Positions 47,090-58,500 of a DNA stretch of 64,000 nt are shown one piece after another. How positions within the stretch are numbered: the first letter of the stretch is position 1; every line of letters starts with the position of its first letter. The notes under the pieces were generated by a model. The model saw only the letters and a program-made list of their open reading frames with translations. It was not told the origin of the DNA and ran no database searches. Origin of the DNA: Micrasema longulum (lineage: Eukaryota; Arthropoda; Insecta; Trichoptera; Brachycentridae). The DNA lies in assembly GCA_022494885.1 (NCBI GenBank), contig JAGVSM010001368.1, positions 112,696 through 176,695 of the forward strand, in the 5' to 3' direction. Both the position numbers and the translations under genes were made by a program.

Positions 47090-47175
47090 AGTTGTGCTAG
47101 AGCGGTGTTCGAACCACGATGGTTTTGATCCGGAGTTTACGACTACCACGAGACCACAATTCGTCTCGAAAATCT
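47090..47175 (-). mobile_element. tRNA-like SINE head
   Basis: The minus strand reads 'aattgtggtctcgtggtag' and 'gtggttcgaacaccgctc', like SINE2 heads but diverged and without a body. Confidence 0.5.
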
Positions 47176-47417
47176 GAATTTAATTATCACTCAACCTAGC
47201 TTCTAACATCTGCAAATGCGCCTTTTAAATCACACCTTTTTATCTTAAACGTAGTTTCTTTAAAAAGTCTTATTTCATCTCTAATTCTTAATATTTTATA
47301 TATTTTTGACACTTGTGCAATAATATTTATACAAATGTCCACCCTTATTCCATTATAACACCCCCTCGCCCACCTTCTCACACACGTACACTCACCCAAA
47401 CACAATAGCATAATTTG

Positions 47418-47610
47418 ATCGGGTTGTGGTCCTGTGGCTAGTGTCTCGGACTCACGGACCAAAGGTCTGTGATTCGAATCCCACTATACCCCAACTTGAT
47501 TCCATTTTCTAATAGTGAGTTATTTACAACTCGTTGAAAATGGCCCTCAAAATTAAATATTTGGGTAAATCATAAGAACGCAAATATTTATTTAAAAAAA
47601 AAAAAAAAAA
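47418..47610 (+). mobile_element. SINE2, near-complete copy
   Basis: Head 'gggttgtggtcctgtggct', B box 'gtgattcgaatcccact', body 'gtgagttatttacaactcgt' and an A-run at 47596-47611. Closely matches 14948-15160. Confidence 0.85.
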
Positions 47611-47639
47611 TTGTGCGAGTATTTCATGTTTTTCTGTGG

Positions 47640-47735
47640 ATATCTGTCATTGGTTTTATTCTCTGTATTTTTTATTTGTTGTATTTTTTTACATGTATTA
47701 CTGTTGATATTCCCAATAAATAAAATAAATAAATC
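47640..47735 (+). mobile_element. LINE 3' tail scrap
   Basis: T-rich UTR followed by 'ccaataaataaaataaataa', a typical LINE tail directly after the SINE2 copy. Confidence 0.4.
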
Positions 47736-49464
47736 TCACAAATGAAAATAGCTTTAATTTTACATTCCTTAATCTGCACTTAAGAATAATTAAATAAATA
47801 TTCATTTCAAAATTAAAACTAGAATTTCGTAGCTCAATTATGTCACCAAGAAAAAATATTCTTAATTAACAAAAGGAAATATAAATTCCTCAGAATGCCT
47901 AGAATTTTCTAGAACCACTTATGAATAGAACGCGCTAAATTCCGTGAGAATAATCAAAAGAACCATTTCATTAAAAATTAAACGTTCGACTGGTGAAATT
48001 TTTACGTCAGATAAAATTCTTTGACTTAATTCCCATGGGCAACAAAAAGACAATAAAAATCCTGTGCATCGTTGATTATACGTCATTGTTTTACCAGCCT
48101 TGAAAAAAATATTGTCAATTGATTCATTGTTAAGAGTTATTTAATATTATTTCATGTATTGGGTGTTATCATGACCGGTTTTTTATGCCCGTTTTTTTTC
48201 AAAATTAAGAGATCACGAAGATACAAAAAAATAATACATATATATCTGTACTCTACTTTATTATTTTACAACAAATTAGTGAATAATGTTCTCTTATTTA
48301 TTTTCTCCTTTATTCTGTCGATTGAACGCGAGCAGAAGGTATTTAAAATACTAACTTTTGTCTACTTGACATTCCGTTTTAAAGACTTGTAATCAAATAA
48401 AATAATTAACGTAACAAAAAAGAAAAAATACATAATACATACAACTACATACTAATCTCCATGGGTGTAAACATTATTTATAGAACCCTAATTACAGAAA
48501 ATGGAATTATTTCACCCTTTTAGTACCCGGAATCCTTAACAAACAACTACCTTAAATTTGTTTGCTAAAAAAATCCGAGTGTTAAAAAACGCTTTGTGAA
48601 CTATCATTCTTCTTGCCGTTGATAAACGATTGCTGGTCTAGTTATATTTTATTTTGTATCTATCTGTATAAATAATATCCCTTGTGTCTTTTGATCATTA
48701 AATAATCAAATTATGCATTTGTATTTCAACAAAAAACGAAGATTCTGAAATGAATGTGAATTTATAATGTTAAATGTACATTTATTTACACTGTACAACA
48801 TACACTTTTGTATCATTGTTTAAAAATCTGAATTTCTTAAGTGATTTAATGTCGCGATTTTTATGATGTAAAAACCGTCAATCTTTATGAAATCATATAA
48901 AAGAACTTTAATATTTATCTGAAATCATTTTCTCAGAGTATTGTCAAAGTAAGTATATGATTAGCAATCAAAGCCACTCATTTGACAAGCCATTCACTTT
49001 TTGTTATTTAAACAACTCCAGCAAGCCACTCATTTTTTTATGTTTTAAAAAGATTCCACTAAAAAGCCACAATTTTTCGTTGTTTTCAACAACTCTACGG
49101 ACAGGCCACAGAGTGTGGCGGTTTAATGTTCCATAGAACAGAGATCAACGTCTTGTCACATCTCGAAGTAAAAAACATAACGACGCGACGTCTTAATAGA
49201 CCCTGAATTTTTCACACTTAATCGTCTGTTAGAAACTCTACACTCCGTGACTTAATATTAAGTAATATTAATAGGCTGTAGAGTTGTGTAATGTTCGTAA
49301 ACTTTTTTTATGTAATATTGACGTGACCTTTGGATACCGTTCGGTTTTACTTTCACCGCGTATTTGTTTATCTTTTACGTTAACTGTTTCTTAATTCTAT
49401 ACATTACATTTTATTTGAATAATGAAAGTAGATAAGAAGTATAAATAAAATTTAACACTATTAG
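47736..49464. other. AT-rich DNA
   Basis: No gene recognised. Around 48980-49120 a loose direct repeat appears: 'aagccactcattt' recurs three times with 'tgttttaa' spacers. Confidence 0.4.
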
Positions 49465-49695
49465 AAGTACAAAAAAACTCGAACAATCCGGATTAATGAA
49501 TGCCACACGTTATCCGAATATGCAGAAAACTGGATAGTTGAATTGATCAGTGAATTAACGCAATGTTATGAAAGAAAACACTCAATTTACTCTAAGATCA
49601 AATTTTCATCGCTTTTTAAATAATATAGCGAACTGAAATCACATTAAAAACTTATTTAAACATATCCGGCAAAGTTAATTGCTTTGATGAAGTAA
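49465..49695. mobile_element. pogo-like MITE relative (empty site for the Tourist-like insertion)
   Basis: 'ctcgaacaatccggattaat' matches the left end at 18055, and 'acttatttaaacat' then 'gttaattgctttgatgaagt' match the sequence flanking the Tourist-like insertion at 18.1-18.7 kb. The right end is not visible. Confidence 0.6.
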
Positions 49696-50329
49696 CTCTT
49701 TTACATATAAGTTTAAATATTATGTATTGTATCTGTTTGGACTTGTTTTTTTTATGTACCTTAATATAATATTGAGTTTTATATAAATGATCCTAACACT
49801 ATAAGGCCCTCTAAACGTAAAATTTTTACCCGCCCAGAATGATTTAGATACTTATTTACTTCTGACTAAATTATTAAGGACAAATAATAAAAATATTTGA
49901 ATTTGTTTAATTTTATTTGCCAAATTTAAAAAATAAGTCTAATTGAATATTCCTCTTTACTTTTGGCCCAAAATTTCATGTTATGTTTACGTTTAATTTA
50001 GACGGTAGTAATATTTTATTTTCACATAACTTTTTCATACTGATTTTAACTACCTCACATTATATTATATTTTTTCGTGGGTATTGTTTTTTTTGTCGTT
50101 CACTGAAGCGAATATTCTTTAAATTTCTTATTCTTGTTTCTAAGAGCCAAAATCACTTGCAAACGAGTGGAGGCGTATAGATAAAAAAATAAATAAAAAA
50201 AGAAACACTGTCAGGATTATTTACCAGCCTGAAGATACACATTTAAGGATGAAAGCGCTAACTGGGCAAATAAATAATTGGAAGTTTACCACGTGTTTTA
50301 AATTTATAACTTATGTTTATAATATAAAT

Positions 50330-51045
50330 TTCAAACATCATAAACTTTTCTGCTCACACAAATTTAAAACTTACATTTAATCATGAAATTCACAACTATA
50401 ATACACGACATGCAAAAAATCTTCACATTTCTAAATTTTGTTCCACGAAGTTCGGCAAAAGGTCTCTGGAATACATTGGTCGTATACAATTTAATAAACT
50501 GCCTGATGACCTTAAAAGTGAAATGTCGAGTGGTAAATCTCAAAGACCAGAAATGAAGACCTATTTCTTGGATCTTTTTGAAAGTGATAGTTTTTAGCTC
50601 AGTTTCTGTGAATAGTCTTTATATTGTGTTTTAGGTTTAAATGTTTTTCTTTTCTTTTTTTAATATTAAGTTCACAGAATGTTTAAATGTTTTTATTTTC
50701 TTTTTTAATATTAATTTCACAGAATGTTTAAATGTTTTTCTTTTCTTTTTTAATATTAAGTCCACAGATTGTTTGAATGTTTTTATTTTCTTCTTTAATA
50801 TTAAGTTCACAGATTGTTTAAATTTTTTCTTTCCTTTTTTAATATTAAGTTCATAGATTGTTAAAATTTGTTAAAATTTTTATTGTTTAAATGTATACTA
50901 TGTATTGTTACAAGAAATGTACTATTTTTTTATGTACCGTCCCAAATGAGTTTTCTCGTACAACTCCTGGGAATATAATATCATGATATTCATGTCTTAT
51001 ATGTTTTATTAATAAATAAAAAAATAAAAAAATAAAAAAATAATT
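50330..51045 (+). mobile_element. LINE L-C 3' end
   Basis: The plus frame reads YNHNTRHAKNLHIS, KFGKRSLEYIGRIQFNKLPD and MKTYFLDLFESDS then TAG at about 50597. A T-rich UTR with a 45 bp minisatellite follows, then 'caactcctgggaatata' and an (A)nT tail at 51009-51042. The intact end of ORF2 suggests a recent, 5'-truncated insertion. Confidence 0.8.
50641..50870 (+). repeat. Minisatellite in LINE 3' UTR, 45 bp unit
   Basis: About five copies of a T-rich unit containing 'tttttaatattaagttcaca' and 'gattgtttaaatg'. Because the unit is a multiple of three, the plus strand stays open and would read repeated FFFNIKFTDCLN. I regard the frame as accidental. Confidence 0.85.
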
Positions 51046-51349
51046 ATTAAATCATAACGATGAAATTACATCGAGAATTGTCAGTACATAACTTAAATCG
51101 AAAAATTTAAATTGATACAAAAGTGTGAGCATTTCTTCTTTCGTTGAGAGACGTTATACGTTGACGCATAAATACATACACTAAATCAAGTAATTTAATT
51201 ATCCATTGCAAAATCACTCTCTAAGTGAAATGTTTGTTGCGTCAACCCATGAATAATATAACAATTTCAAAATTGCGAAACGGCATAATTGTGTCCATAA
51301 ATGCACCTTTGACGAGTGTTATGATTGCACATTGACACCACTGCATTAT

Positions 51350-52010
51350 AATTTATTTTATTTATTTATTTTTCAAAAGTATTTACAAAATATTCTTAAA
51401 TTGAAGTCCTGCTGAGTTGCATACATACAACTCGTCAGCAGGTTCTTATAAATTACATTGATTATTTACACTTAACCTACATTAACAATAATTTTACTTG
51501 AAAAACAATTACAGATTACATTTTGAAAAATTAAAAACCATCACTAATACAAAAAACTTTTTTCTAATAACCATAATTTGAGCAAACGTCGAACTCCTGT
51601 ATTTTACTCAGTATTTTTAATATTGTTTGGTAACATATTAAATATTTTAGGTATACTGTATTGCAGTGTCCTTTTGCCATATTTATTGCAGTATCTAGGA
51701 ACAGCTAGCCCTTCCATACTAGTAAACCTGGTGTTGTAATCATGTACCAACTTGAGTTTATACTCGGAGTGTGACGCATGCTGACAAATTAATTTGTACC
51801 AAAGTAGAGCCCTAACAGATAAATTATTCAAAAATTTATACATTAATGATATTGAAATATTGTGTCTCTGGCGGTATACATCTTTATGTAGTAGCAATTT
51901 GATCATAGAATTTTGCAAGGTTTGAATAAAATTAATATTAGTTTCACTTGATAACCCCCAGGAAGTAATGGCGTATCGTATAATTGATTCAGAGAGAGAT
52001 AAATAAATAA
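51350..52010 (-). mobile_element. LINE L-D 3' end
   Basis: The minus strand reads SESIIRYAITSWG, FIQTLQNSMIKLLLHKDVY, LSVRALLWYKLI, HDYNTRFTSMEGLAVPRYCN and KYGKRTLQYSIPKIFNML before TAA. The 3' UTR ends in a TAAA-rich tail (tttattttatttatttattt, 51352-51371). Confidence 0.85.
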
Positions 52011-52159
52011 TAATAATGATTGTTATTGTTGCGAATTACATTATTTTTGAGCGTGCTATATTTATTATCAGCATATTAAATGCCATTGATTTTTGAGTGT
52101 TTTATCCACTGTCTTTTTTTTATTTTCTCGCAAATATGCAGATTGGGCCGATGATGTAT

Positions 52160-52330
52160 GAAGTTTTTAATTTTTTTAGACATCATAGTGAAAGGGGTCT
52201 AAAAAGTTGCATTTTGGATCACATTCAAAGTTAAAATTATTTTTAAAAATATTCCTTGCTACTTTTGGCCCTCAAACGAGGTTGAAATTTATCACTTTCT
52301 GAACATTTGGTTAATTATCAATATTGATAA
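52160..52330. mobile_element. Single arm of FB3
   Basis: 'aaaggggtctaaaaagttgc', 'acttttggccctcaaacga' and 'atcaatattgataaaata' match the arms at 11944-12090 and 12400-12580. The opposite arm is missing. Confidence 0.65.
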
Positions 52331-52485
52331 AATATTTTTTTTGTTAGTATTTTAAAATTAAATTTTGGTACGTACCTGCGTATCAAATGTATTTTGTTAT
52401 ATTACTTAATTATTAACGCAGTCTGTAGAGTGATGAATAAATGTTAGTATGCGTAGAAATATTTGATTAACGACTTTTAATTACT

Positions 52486-52572
52486 ACTGGTTTCGAAACG
52501 TATCCATCTCTTAGTCAGGACACTTATTACACTAACATACAAATCTCACTATACACCTTTACCATCGTAGTA
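52486..52572 (-). ncRNA. Hammerhead-like repeat (family H1), degenerate
   Basis: The minus strand reads GTGTCCTGACTAAGAGATGG then ATACGTTTCGAAACCAGT. The core would be CUGACUA...GAAAC with a weakened helix II. It belongs to a roughly 90 bp repeat shared with 55278, 56020 and 59690. Confidence 0.35.
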
Positions 52573-52609
52573 ATTGAAAAAAATATATACGGACATATAT
52601 TTATATTTA

Positions 52610-52672
52610 TAAAATATTTATATTTTAAATATATATATTATACATATAAAAATATATATATTTAATTATAAC
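52610..52672. repeat. AT-alternating low-complexity run
   Basis: Repeated tatata and atatataaa words, no other content. Confidence 0.7.
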
Positions 52673-53126
52673 GGACTCAGTATTGATGTAGACATTTTTA
52701 ACTGCACGTTGCATTTGTACAGAAAATTTCTTCATGGGGTCGATTATTTGGGATAGTTGCTGAATCTGCATCTTGAGTGGTTTATGCTATGTATATGTGC
52801 CGCATGTAATGTATACGTTTGTGTATGTTTTATATGTGCGTTCATGTGTGAGCGTGAATGGCTCGGAGTGTACATTCGGTATTTTTATTTATTTTAATTT
52901 ATTACCTCCATGGAAAACGCAAATGTCAACAATTATTCTTTTCTCACATAAAATTCTTATTTATTTTTTATTTTTTTGTCACATTTAATGTTTATATCTT
53001 TTTAATTTATGAAAACTTTATTGGTCTTTTTATGTTAAAAAATTGTTGTTTTTAATACTTATTTTGTATGACTGTATGTTTTCTGAATAAAATAAAATAA
53101 ATAAAACAAAATCTACAATCAAACAT

Positions 53127-53393
53127 TCCATCATCATCATCATTTCTCTTTCCGCACCTAATAGTGCATAAGGCACTGCACTGATACACCAATCGCAGCG
53201 TGTATCGATCATTTTTGTTTCATAAAGGTACGATGATCAGTTTTACGCTTCAGGCGTTAGTCCAGGGACTATGAAATATTCTAGTGTAAAAACACCTTTC
53301 TTGATAAATATTTCATATTAACCATGTCGGGAATCAAATCCAAGACCTCTTGCATGGTAGGCAAACGCGCTAACCATTACACCACGAGGCCGA
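53127..53393 (-). mobile_element. SINE1, near-complete copy
   Basis: The body starts after a (CAT)n tail ('catcatcatcatttctcttt') and ends with a head, in plus orientation 'caaacgcgctaaccattaca' and 'ccacgaggccgac'. The B box is mutated (gaatcaaatcc). A LINE-like tail (ataaaataaaataaataaaa) lies just left of it at 53087-53110. Confidence 0.85.
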
Positions 53394-53589
53394 CATTTTA
53401 GGAATTCTGGGGATTTTAATACTAATTTTGGTATCTGAGTGACTTATTCGTGTCAATTTCTTTTTTTTTTTTTCTTCTTTATAAATTTGTATAATGGAAT
53501 TTAAATTATAAATAGTGTCTACCGTATGAACTTTAAATAATTTATATAGAATTTCCGTATTTAAACGTTAAATGTTAGTAATATATAAA

Positions 53590-53710
53590 GTGATCACTTA
53601 AACCAGCCAGTGACAGGTCATAAGCCCCGTAAATACCCAGACTTTCACAGTTTCTTCTCAAAAAATAAGGTCTTAATTTCTGTTGCAACGTGGTTAATAT
53701 TATTGAAAAC
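53590..53710. mobile_element. FB1 end
   Basis: 'aaaccagccagtgacaggtc', 'ataagccccgtaaataccca' and 'tttctgttgcaac'. One arm only. Confidence 0.65.
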
Positions 53711-54519
53711 AGGTTAACATTTGAATATTGGTTCTAACCTTCAAATTCGAAACAGGCATAAATTAAACACATTCGTACATATGCCACTTTCGCAAGAAAC
53801 CGGCACGCGGCAAAAAGAGCACAAGTCAATGGACAATAATTATATATTTATGTAATGAACTTACAAAATATCAATAACAAAGGTATTGCTTAACGTGAAG
53901 AAAGCAGCACAGACGCGACCATCTATAATAATATTCTAGAAGACTGTGAATTCACGTTCGAAATTTATTATGAACAAGTTTTCATTGACAAATAATAAAT
54001 AAACACACTTTTTTCCAAATAAAAAAAAAAAACAACTTTATTTTTAACCACTTATTTGAAATTAGTGGTTAAAAAAAAAGTGTTTTAATTTTTTTATTTA
54101 ATTTTTTTAACAATAAACATAAGAGGTAAATCAGAGTCTTAAAAAATAAAGGATTATTACATAGCAATGAAATACATATTGATAGTAAACAAAAAATACC
54201 ACAAAAGTATGGCCTGTTCGTCGGTATACAAATGTTAATGTTAATGAATTTTTGCTCCTATAATAAATAGACAGTTATAATATTTTCGTGTAACAAAAGA
54301 AAGAGAAAATAAAATATTATGTAAAAGATTAAATCGTATTTTTTTAGTAATTAAAAGGATATAAAAAAAAATAAAAAAAACAACAATGTTTCTTTTTGTT
54401 GAAGGGCAATAAAATATATCGTAGAAAAAAAGAGTACATAGCTTTATTTTTTTTAATATAATGAATAACCACAAAGCTATTGCTTCAAATATTAACTTTA
54501 CACTATTTTTCATTTAAAA
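53711..54519. other. AT-rich DNA
   Basis: Includes a short hairpin around 54030-54080 ('aaccacttatttgaaattag' with 'tggtt'). A minus-strand open frame at 54241-54513 is hydrophobic only because of A/T-rich codons. Confidence 0.4.
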
Positions 54520-55080
54520 TTGTTGCAACAGAGAGGGAAAACACTTTTGAGAAGGGAACATTAGAGTCTAGGCATTTACAGGCCTTATGATCTGTCATTG
54601 GCTGGTTTAAGTAGCCACTTTACACACTGTGTAACATGAGGATCCAGCCGGTCTGCAAGCATTTAGAACATACTCAAAACATTGTTGAACTAACTACCTG
54701 GTAAAAATAAAAGCATAAAAAATGGAAAATGGATTTCATGCGTTGCCTAGTAGGTGAATTGGTTCAGCCGGATGAATCTCACCCACATGATAAAGGTTTC
54801 AGCTCTTTTACTTCACAAAAGTCAGCAGATGGAAGAGTTGAGGGAATGTGGATGTTCAAACATAGGCAGAATGGTGAATGTTACGCAGTGTGTAAATTGG
54901 CCACTTAAACCAGCCAATGACAGGTCATAAGCCTTGTAAATGCCTAGACTCCCATATTCCTTTCTCAAAAATGTTTTCCCTCTCTGTTGAAAATATTTTT
55001 AAAAATGAACAACACCCTAGGGAGAGGATCCAGCGGGTCTGCAAGCACTTGGACATACTCGAAACATTGTTGAATTAACA
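54520..55080. mobile_element. FB1, most complete copy
   Basis: It opens 'ttgcaacagagagggaaaac' (54521) and passes 'tgacagatcataaggcc' complement, 'ttacacactgtgtaacat', then 'ggatccagccggtctgcaag', 'ttcatgcgttgcctagtagg', 'gatgaatctcacccacatga' and 'gtcagcagatggaagagttg'. It returns through the inverted 'gacaggtcataagccttgta' to 'ttttccctctctgttgaaa', followed by another 'ggatccagcgggtctgcaag'. Outer arms are about 110 bp. Confidence 0.85.
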
Positions 55081-55277
55081 ATATTTCCTTACTAAAAGCA
55101 TCTAATTTTTTTTTAGAGGTGGGGATCAGTGCTATACAAGCTTCTAATGTCACTCTATTTTAATTTCATAATTAAAATAATCATTATTAATATTTAAAGC
55201 ATTAACTTTGTGGTCAAAATTTTTACTTAATGTTATTAAATATATGTATGTAACTATTTACTAACTTTACTATGTAC

Positions 55278-55375
55278 ACCGGTTTCAAGATATACCCGTT
55301 TCTTCTTTTCGTCCGACACCAATTAAACCTACATGCAAACCCCCTTATACACCTTTACCATAGTTATTACACAAA
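55278..55375 (-). ncRNA. Hammerhead-like repeat (family H1), degenerate
   Basis: The minus strand reads GGTGTCGGACGAAAAGAAGA, then GGGTATATCTTGAAACCGGT and GTAC. CUGA is mutated to CGGA, while GA and GAAAC remain. Confidence 0.35.
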
Positions 55376-56019
55376 AATATAAAACCAACAGGTCATGGGT
55401 TTTAATAAGCAACCCTTTCATGCACTAATTAGGTTATGAAAATATTTTACGTTGATGGAAAAATAGTTAAAAAAAGATTGAGGGGATGAAGGGAAGATCA
55501 CAAAACACAAATGTATTCTATTTTTTACCGAATAATATGAACCCTGTTTGTTATACAAATAATAATATTGGTAAATAATAATTATTCCTTAATAATAAAA
55601 ACAAAAATAGTTTATTAAATAATTGAGGAGTTTACCAATAAAAATGCAATTCTAATCCTTCAATTTACGTTAGAAGAACATCGAAAATTTTTGATATTTT
55701 TGTTAAATATAAGATATAAGAGTTGAAATCTTACATAAAAATAATATAAGGTTGAAAGTAAATAATATGGATATATTTCGCATTACAAAAGTTTTAAAAA
55801 TATGTTCCTTTGATCAATAATCAAACTACATTTAAAATAGCCCATTATACGATGTTCCATTTTAATGTTCACTCTATACCTATTAAACTCACACCCTTCT
55901 CTTTATCTCTTCCCTCTTTTTTTAACTATTTCTCCCACAACATAAAATATTTTCATAACCTAATCAGTGTATGTAAGGGTTGTTTATTAAAATGCATTGC
56001 ATGCTGGTTTGATATTTTT

Positions 56020-56115
56020 GTGCAATAAATATGGTGAAGGTGAATAGTGGGCTTTGCATGTTGGTTTAATTGGTGTCTTGACGAAGAGACGAGTACGTCT
56101 CGAAACAGGTGTACA
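56020..56115 (+). ncRNA. Hammerhead-like repeat (family H1), best helix II
   Basis: The core TTGACGA is followed by a perfect 6-bp helix GAGACG-AGTA-CGTCTC (56086-56101) and GAAAC (56102-56106), then AGGTGTAC. The first core base is T in place of C. A flanking stretch 'atggtgaaggtgaatagtgg' is shared with the other H1 copies. Confidence 0.4.
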
Positions 56116-56499
56116 CAAAAAAGTCGGTAAATGGTTATATACAAATATTTAGTAACATTTATTAAAATAATCAATAATATTTTTAAAAAAACCAACATGG
56201 AGGCGTTTTCCAGGAAAACTACAGCGAGCAATTAAAAACAATGGGTTTATGTTTTAAGTAAACATAATTACTTATTTTCTATTAATATTTTTTGTAATGG
56301 AGGTCAGAAGAATTCCTTGAAGCGCCTTAGATATATTCGATAAAGCAGCTAGTAAAACTTTAATCGACCACAAATCATAACTTGTTTCAAATAAAACAAA
56401 TAACCATGGTCAACGACAAATAATCATCATTATATTAGGTAATTTGTTTTATAGTATTATCTATGATCTTTTTAATTTTTCCTCTAAGCATTTCCAGAA

Positions 56500-56770
56500 C
56501 ACTATGAAATTCCGCGTTTGAATAATTTCACACAAAATGGCGGCACGTGTATCCGTGTTCGTGATTGTCCGTCCGTCCCGCCAGTTCGTAAATGGAACTA
56601 ATTCTTTGGAAAACTGTCATGGCCGCCGCGGAATTTGACATTCTATCATGACACGTACGCAAAACGGTTTTTTGCTCAAAAATGCCGCCGTGATTGCTTC
56701 TTGCGACCATATTTGAAAGAAATAATGTACACAGGAAATTGGTAAATGCATTCACAGCAATGAGCACATG
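56500..56770. other. G+C-rich island of unknown role
   Basis: Stands out in AT-rich DNA. It contains AAAATGGCGGCACGTG near 56535 and AAAATGCCGCCGTG near 56690, resembling sites for YY1/Pho-type zinc-finger proteins (core GCCAT or its complement). A minus-strand frame of 79 codons crosses it without a known domain. Confidence 0.3.
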
Positions 56771-57362
56771 ATTTCCTTGTAAGAATATGGTTTAATGACT
56801 TCTTCACCTTAATAAAAAAGATGAATAAATTAAATTGTTGCAATACGGAAGCTTCTTGCAGCGGGTAATTTGTTTTCTACATAACGGGCTTCAAAATGTG
56901 GGTTTTTTAAAGGTTTTCTTTAGAAAAACACATTGTATAATTTAGATTTCAATGATGCCAAATAAAAATAACATTTTTTAATAATAAAATAAGCACGAAG
57001 CAAACAGGAAAAAAAATGGAATAAGCGTTTTTGAAGATTATTGAGATTATCTCCTTAAATGCAGTGCTAGAAAATCCTACTTTTAACTGTGGTGTGACGT
57101 CGTGTTACATTACATATAACAAAAGAAAAAATATTTTGCAATACAGGTAGGAGCATATATTTAACAAATTTAAACTCTAATATATTGATTTATTCTACCA
57201 CTTACGCCTTTAATAAAGTATAAAAAAATACAAAACACCTGTACACAAGTGAAGAAAGTAAAGATACATAAAATCAGCAGAAAATAAAGAAATAGCAAAA
57301 GAAAATTAAGCAAAAAATTATGGCATAGGTATGGAGCAAATAAACGATAAATAATAACAAAT
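56771..57362. other. AT-rich DNA
   Basis: No gene, RNA gene or known repeat that I can support. Confidence 0.4.
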
Positions 57363-57495
57363 TACAACAGGGATGGAGAATACCTTAAATAAGGGAATAT
57401 GGAAGTCTAAGCATTTACAGGGTTAATGACCTGTCATTAGCTGGTTTAAGTGGCCACTTAAACATTTGGAAAAACTCGAATATTGTAATAAATAA
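57363..57495. mobile_element. FB1 end
   Basis: 'attacaacagggatggagaa', 'ggaatatggaagtctaagca' and 'ttaatgacctgtcattagct' are followed by 'taaacatttggaaaaactcg', a jump that removes the middle of the element. Confidence 0.7.
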
Positions 57496-57590
57496 TAAAT
57501 AATAGACTTGATTTATTGGGTCCATGTGTAGTATTTAGTGAACACGATAAAAATAAAAAAAGGAATCAATTCATTAGTTACGTAAACCTT

Positions 57591-57630
57591 GACGAAGAAG
57601 CTTGTTTGCTTTGAAACCGGTCGGTGGAAA
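57591..57630 (+). ncRNA. Hammerhead-like motif (family H1 variant)
   Basis: ACC-TTGACGA, helix AAGC-TTGTTT-GCTT, then GAAACCGGTCGGT. ACC and GGT flanking the core can pair as helix I, and ACCGGT is self-complementary, as in dimer-forming hammerheads with short helix III. The first core base is T. Confidence 0.4.
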
Positions 57631-57984
57631 ATAAAAATTAGTGGTTAAAAACAAAGTTGTTTTATTTATTTTAATATAAAAACTACTTAATAAAAATAAC
57701 AGAATAAATTGTTTCAATACATATTACTGTTATCGATAAAAAATGGTGACTTAAAATTAATTTATCGCATTTAATATGTACCTAACAGTAAACCAGTAAC
57801 CTAAAAAAGAGTAATAAATCAACCAAATGGATCATTGTTTTTTTAGTGGCTAGCTGTTTAAGATACGCAGTTATGGTATCAAACATATTGGTCAATCGCT
57901 TTTTATGTACAAATATGGCGTTGTTACAACCATTGACATTTTATTGGGATCAATCAAAGTCGCGTAGTTAAACCAGTGCTTTAT

Positions 57985-58500
57985 ACAAGTTTAAAGGACG
58001 AATAACTAAAAAACAGTTCACAATGGAGTTTTAGTGCCAACTCTATGTATGGGAGTGAAGTATGGAATTGAAAAAATGATGTAGGTTAAATTCTGTCGAA
58101 ATTCGATCCCTCAGGCGAATGTGTGGTAAAACGATGTATGATAGGTGCACAAATGTCGAGATCCGTCAACTGTGTAAGGCTGAGACACGCATTATCGACA
58201 GAATCAAGAAAGGGGTACTGCGTTGGTTTGGACACGCAGAGCGAATGGACAGCGAAAGAACGGCTAAAAGGATCTACGATGCGAATATTGATGGATGCAG
58301 AAAACGAGGAAGACCGAGAAAGACATGGCACGATCAAGTCCATCAAATACTTGAAGATGGATATGTCAATAGTAGGAATAATCGGGGGGGCGTTCATGAG
58401 AAGATGTATGAATGTAGAGGAAGCGAGGTCTGTATGCAAAGATATATGGAGTGATATAGCGTTCTATCCTCTCTGCCTAGCCCTACGGGGAAACGGCGTC
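57985..58500 (+). pseudogene. RTE-like reverse transcriptase C-terminal fragment
   Basis: After decayed VHNGVLVPTLCMGVKYG-like text, the plus frame at 58119-58454 reads MCGKTMYDRCTNVEIRQLCK, IDRIKKGVLRWFGHAERMDS, ERTAKRIYDANIDGC and KRGRPRKTWHDQV. The RWFGHxxRM...GRPRxxW pattern is standard for the end of RTE-type and related LINE ORFs in arthropods. Frame changes show decay. It is the same family as 61621-62285. Confidence 0.85.

Noticed and set aside
54241..54513. Hydrophobic 90-codon minus-strand frame as a membrane protein
   Set aside because: Hydrophobicity follows from A/T-only codons; no conserved pattern, promoter or donor.
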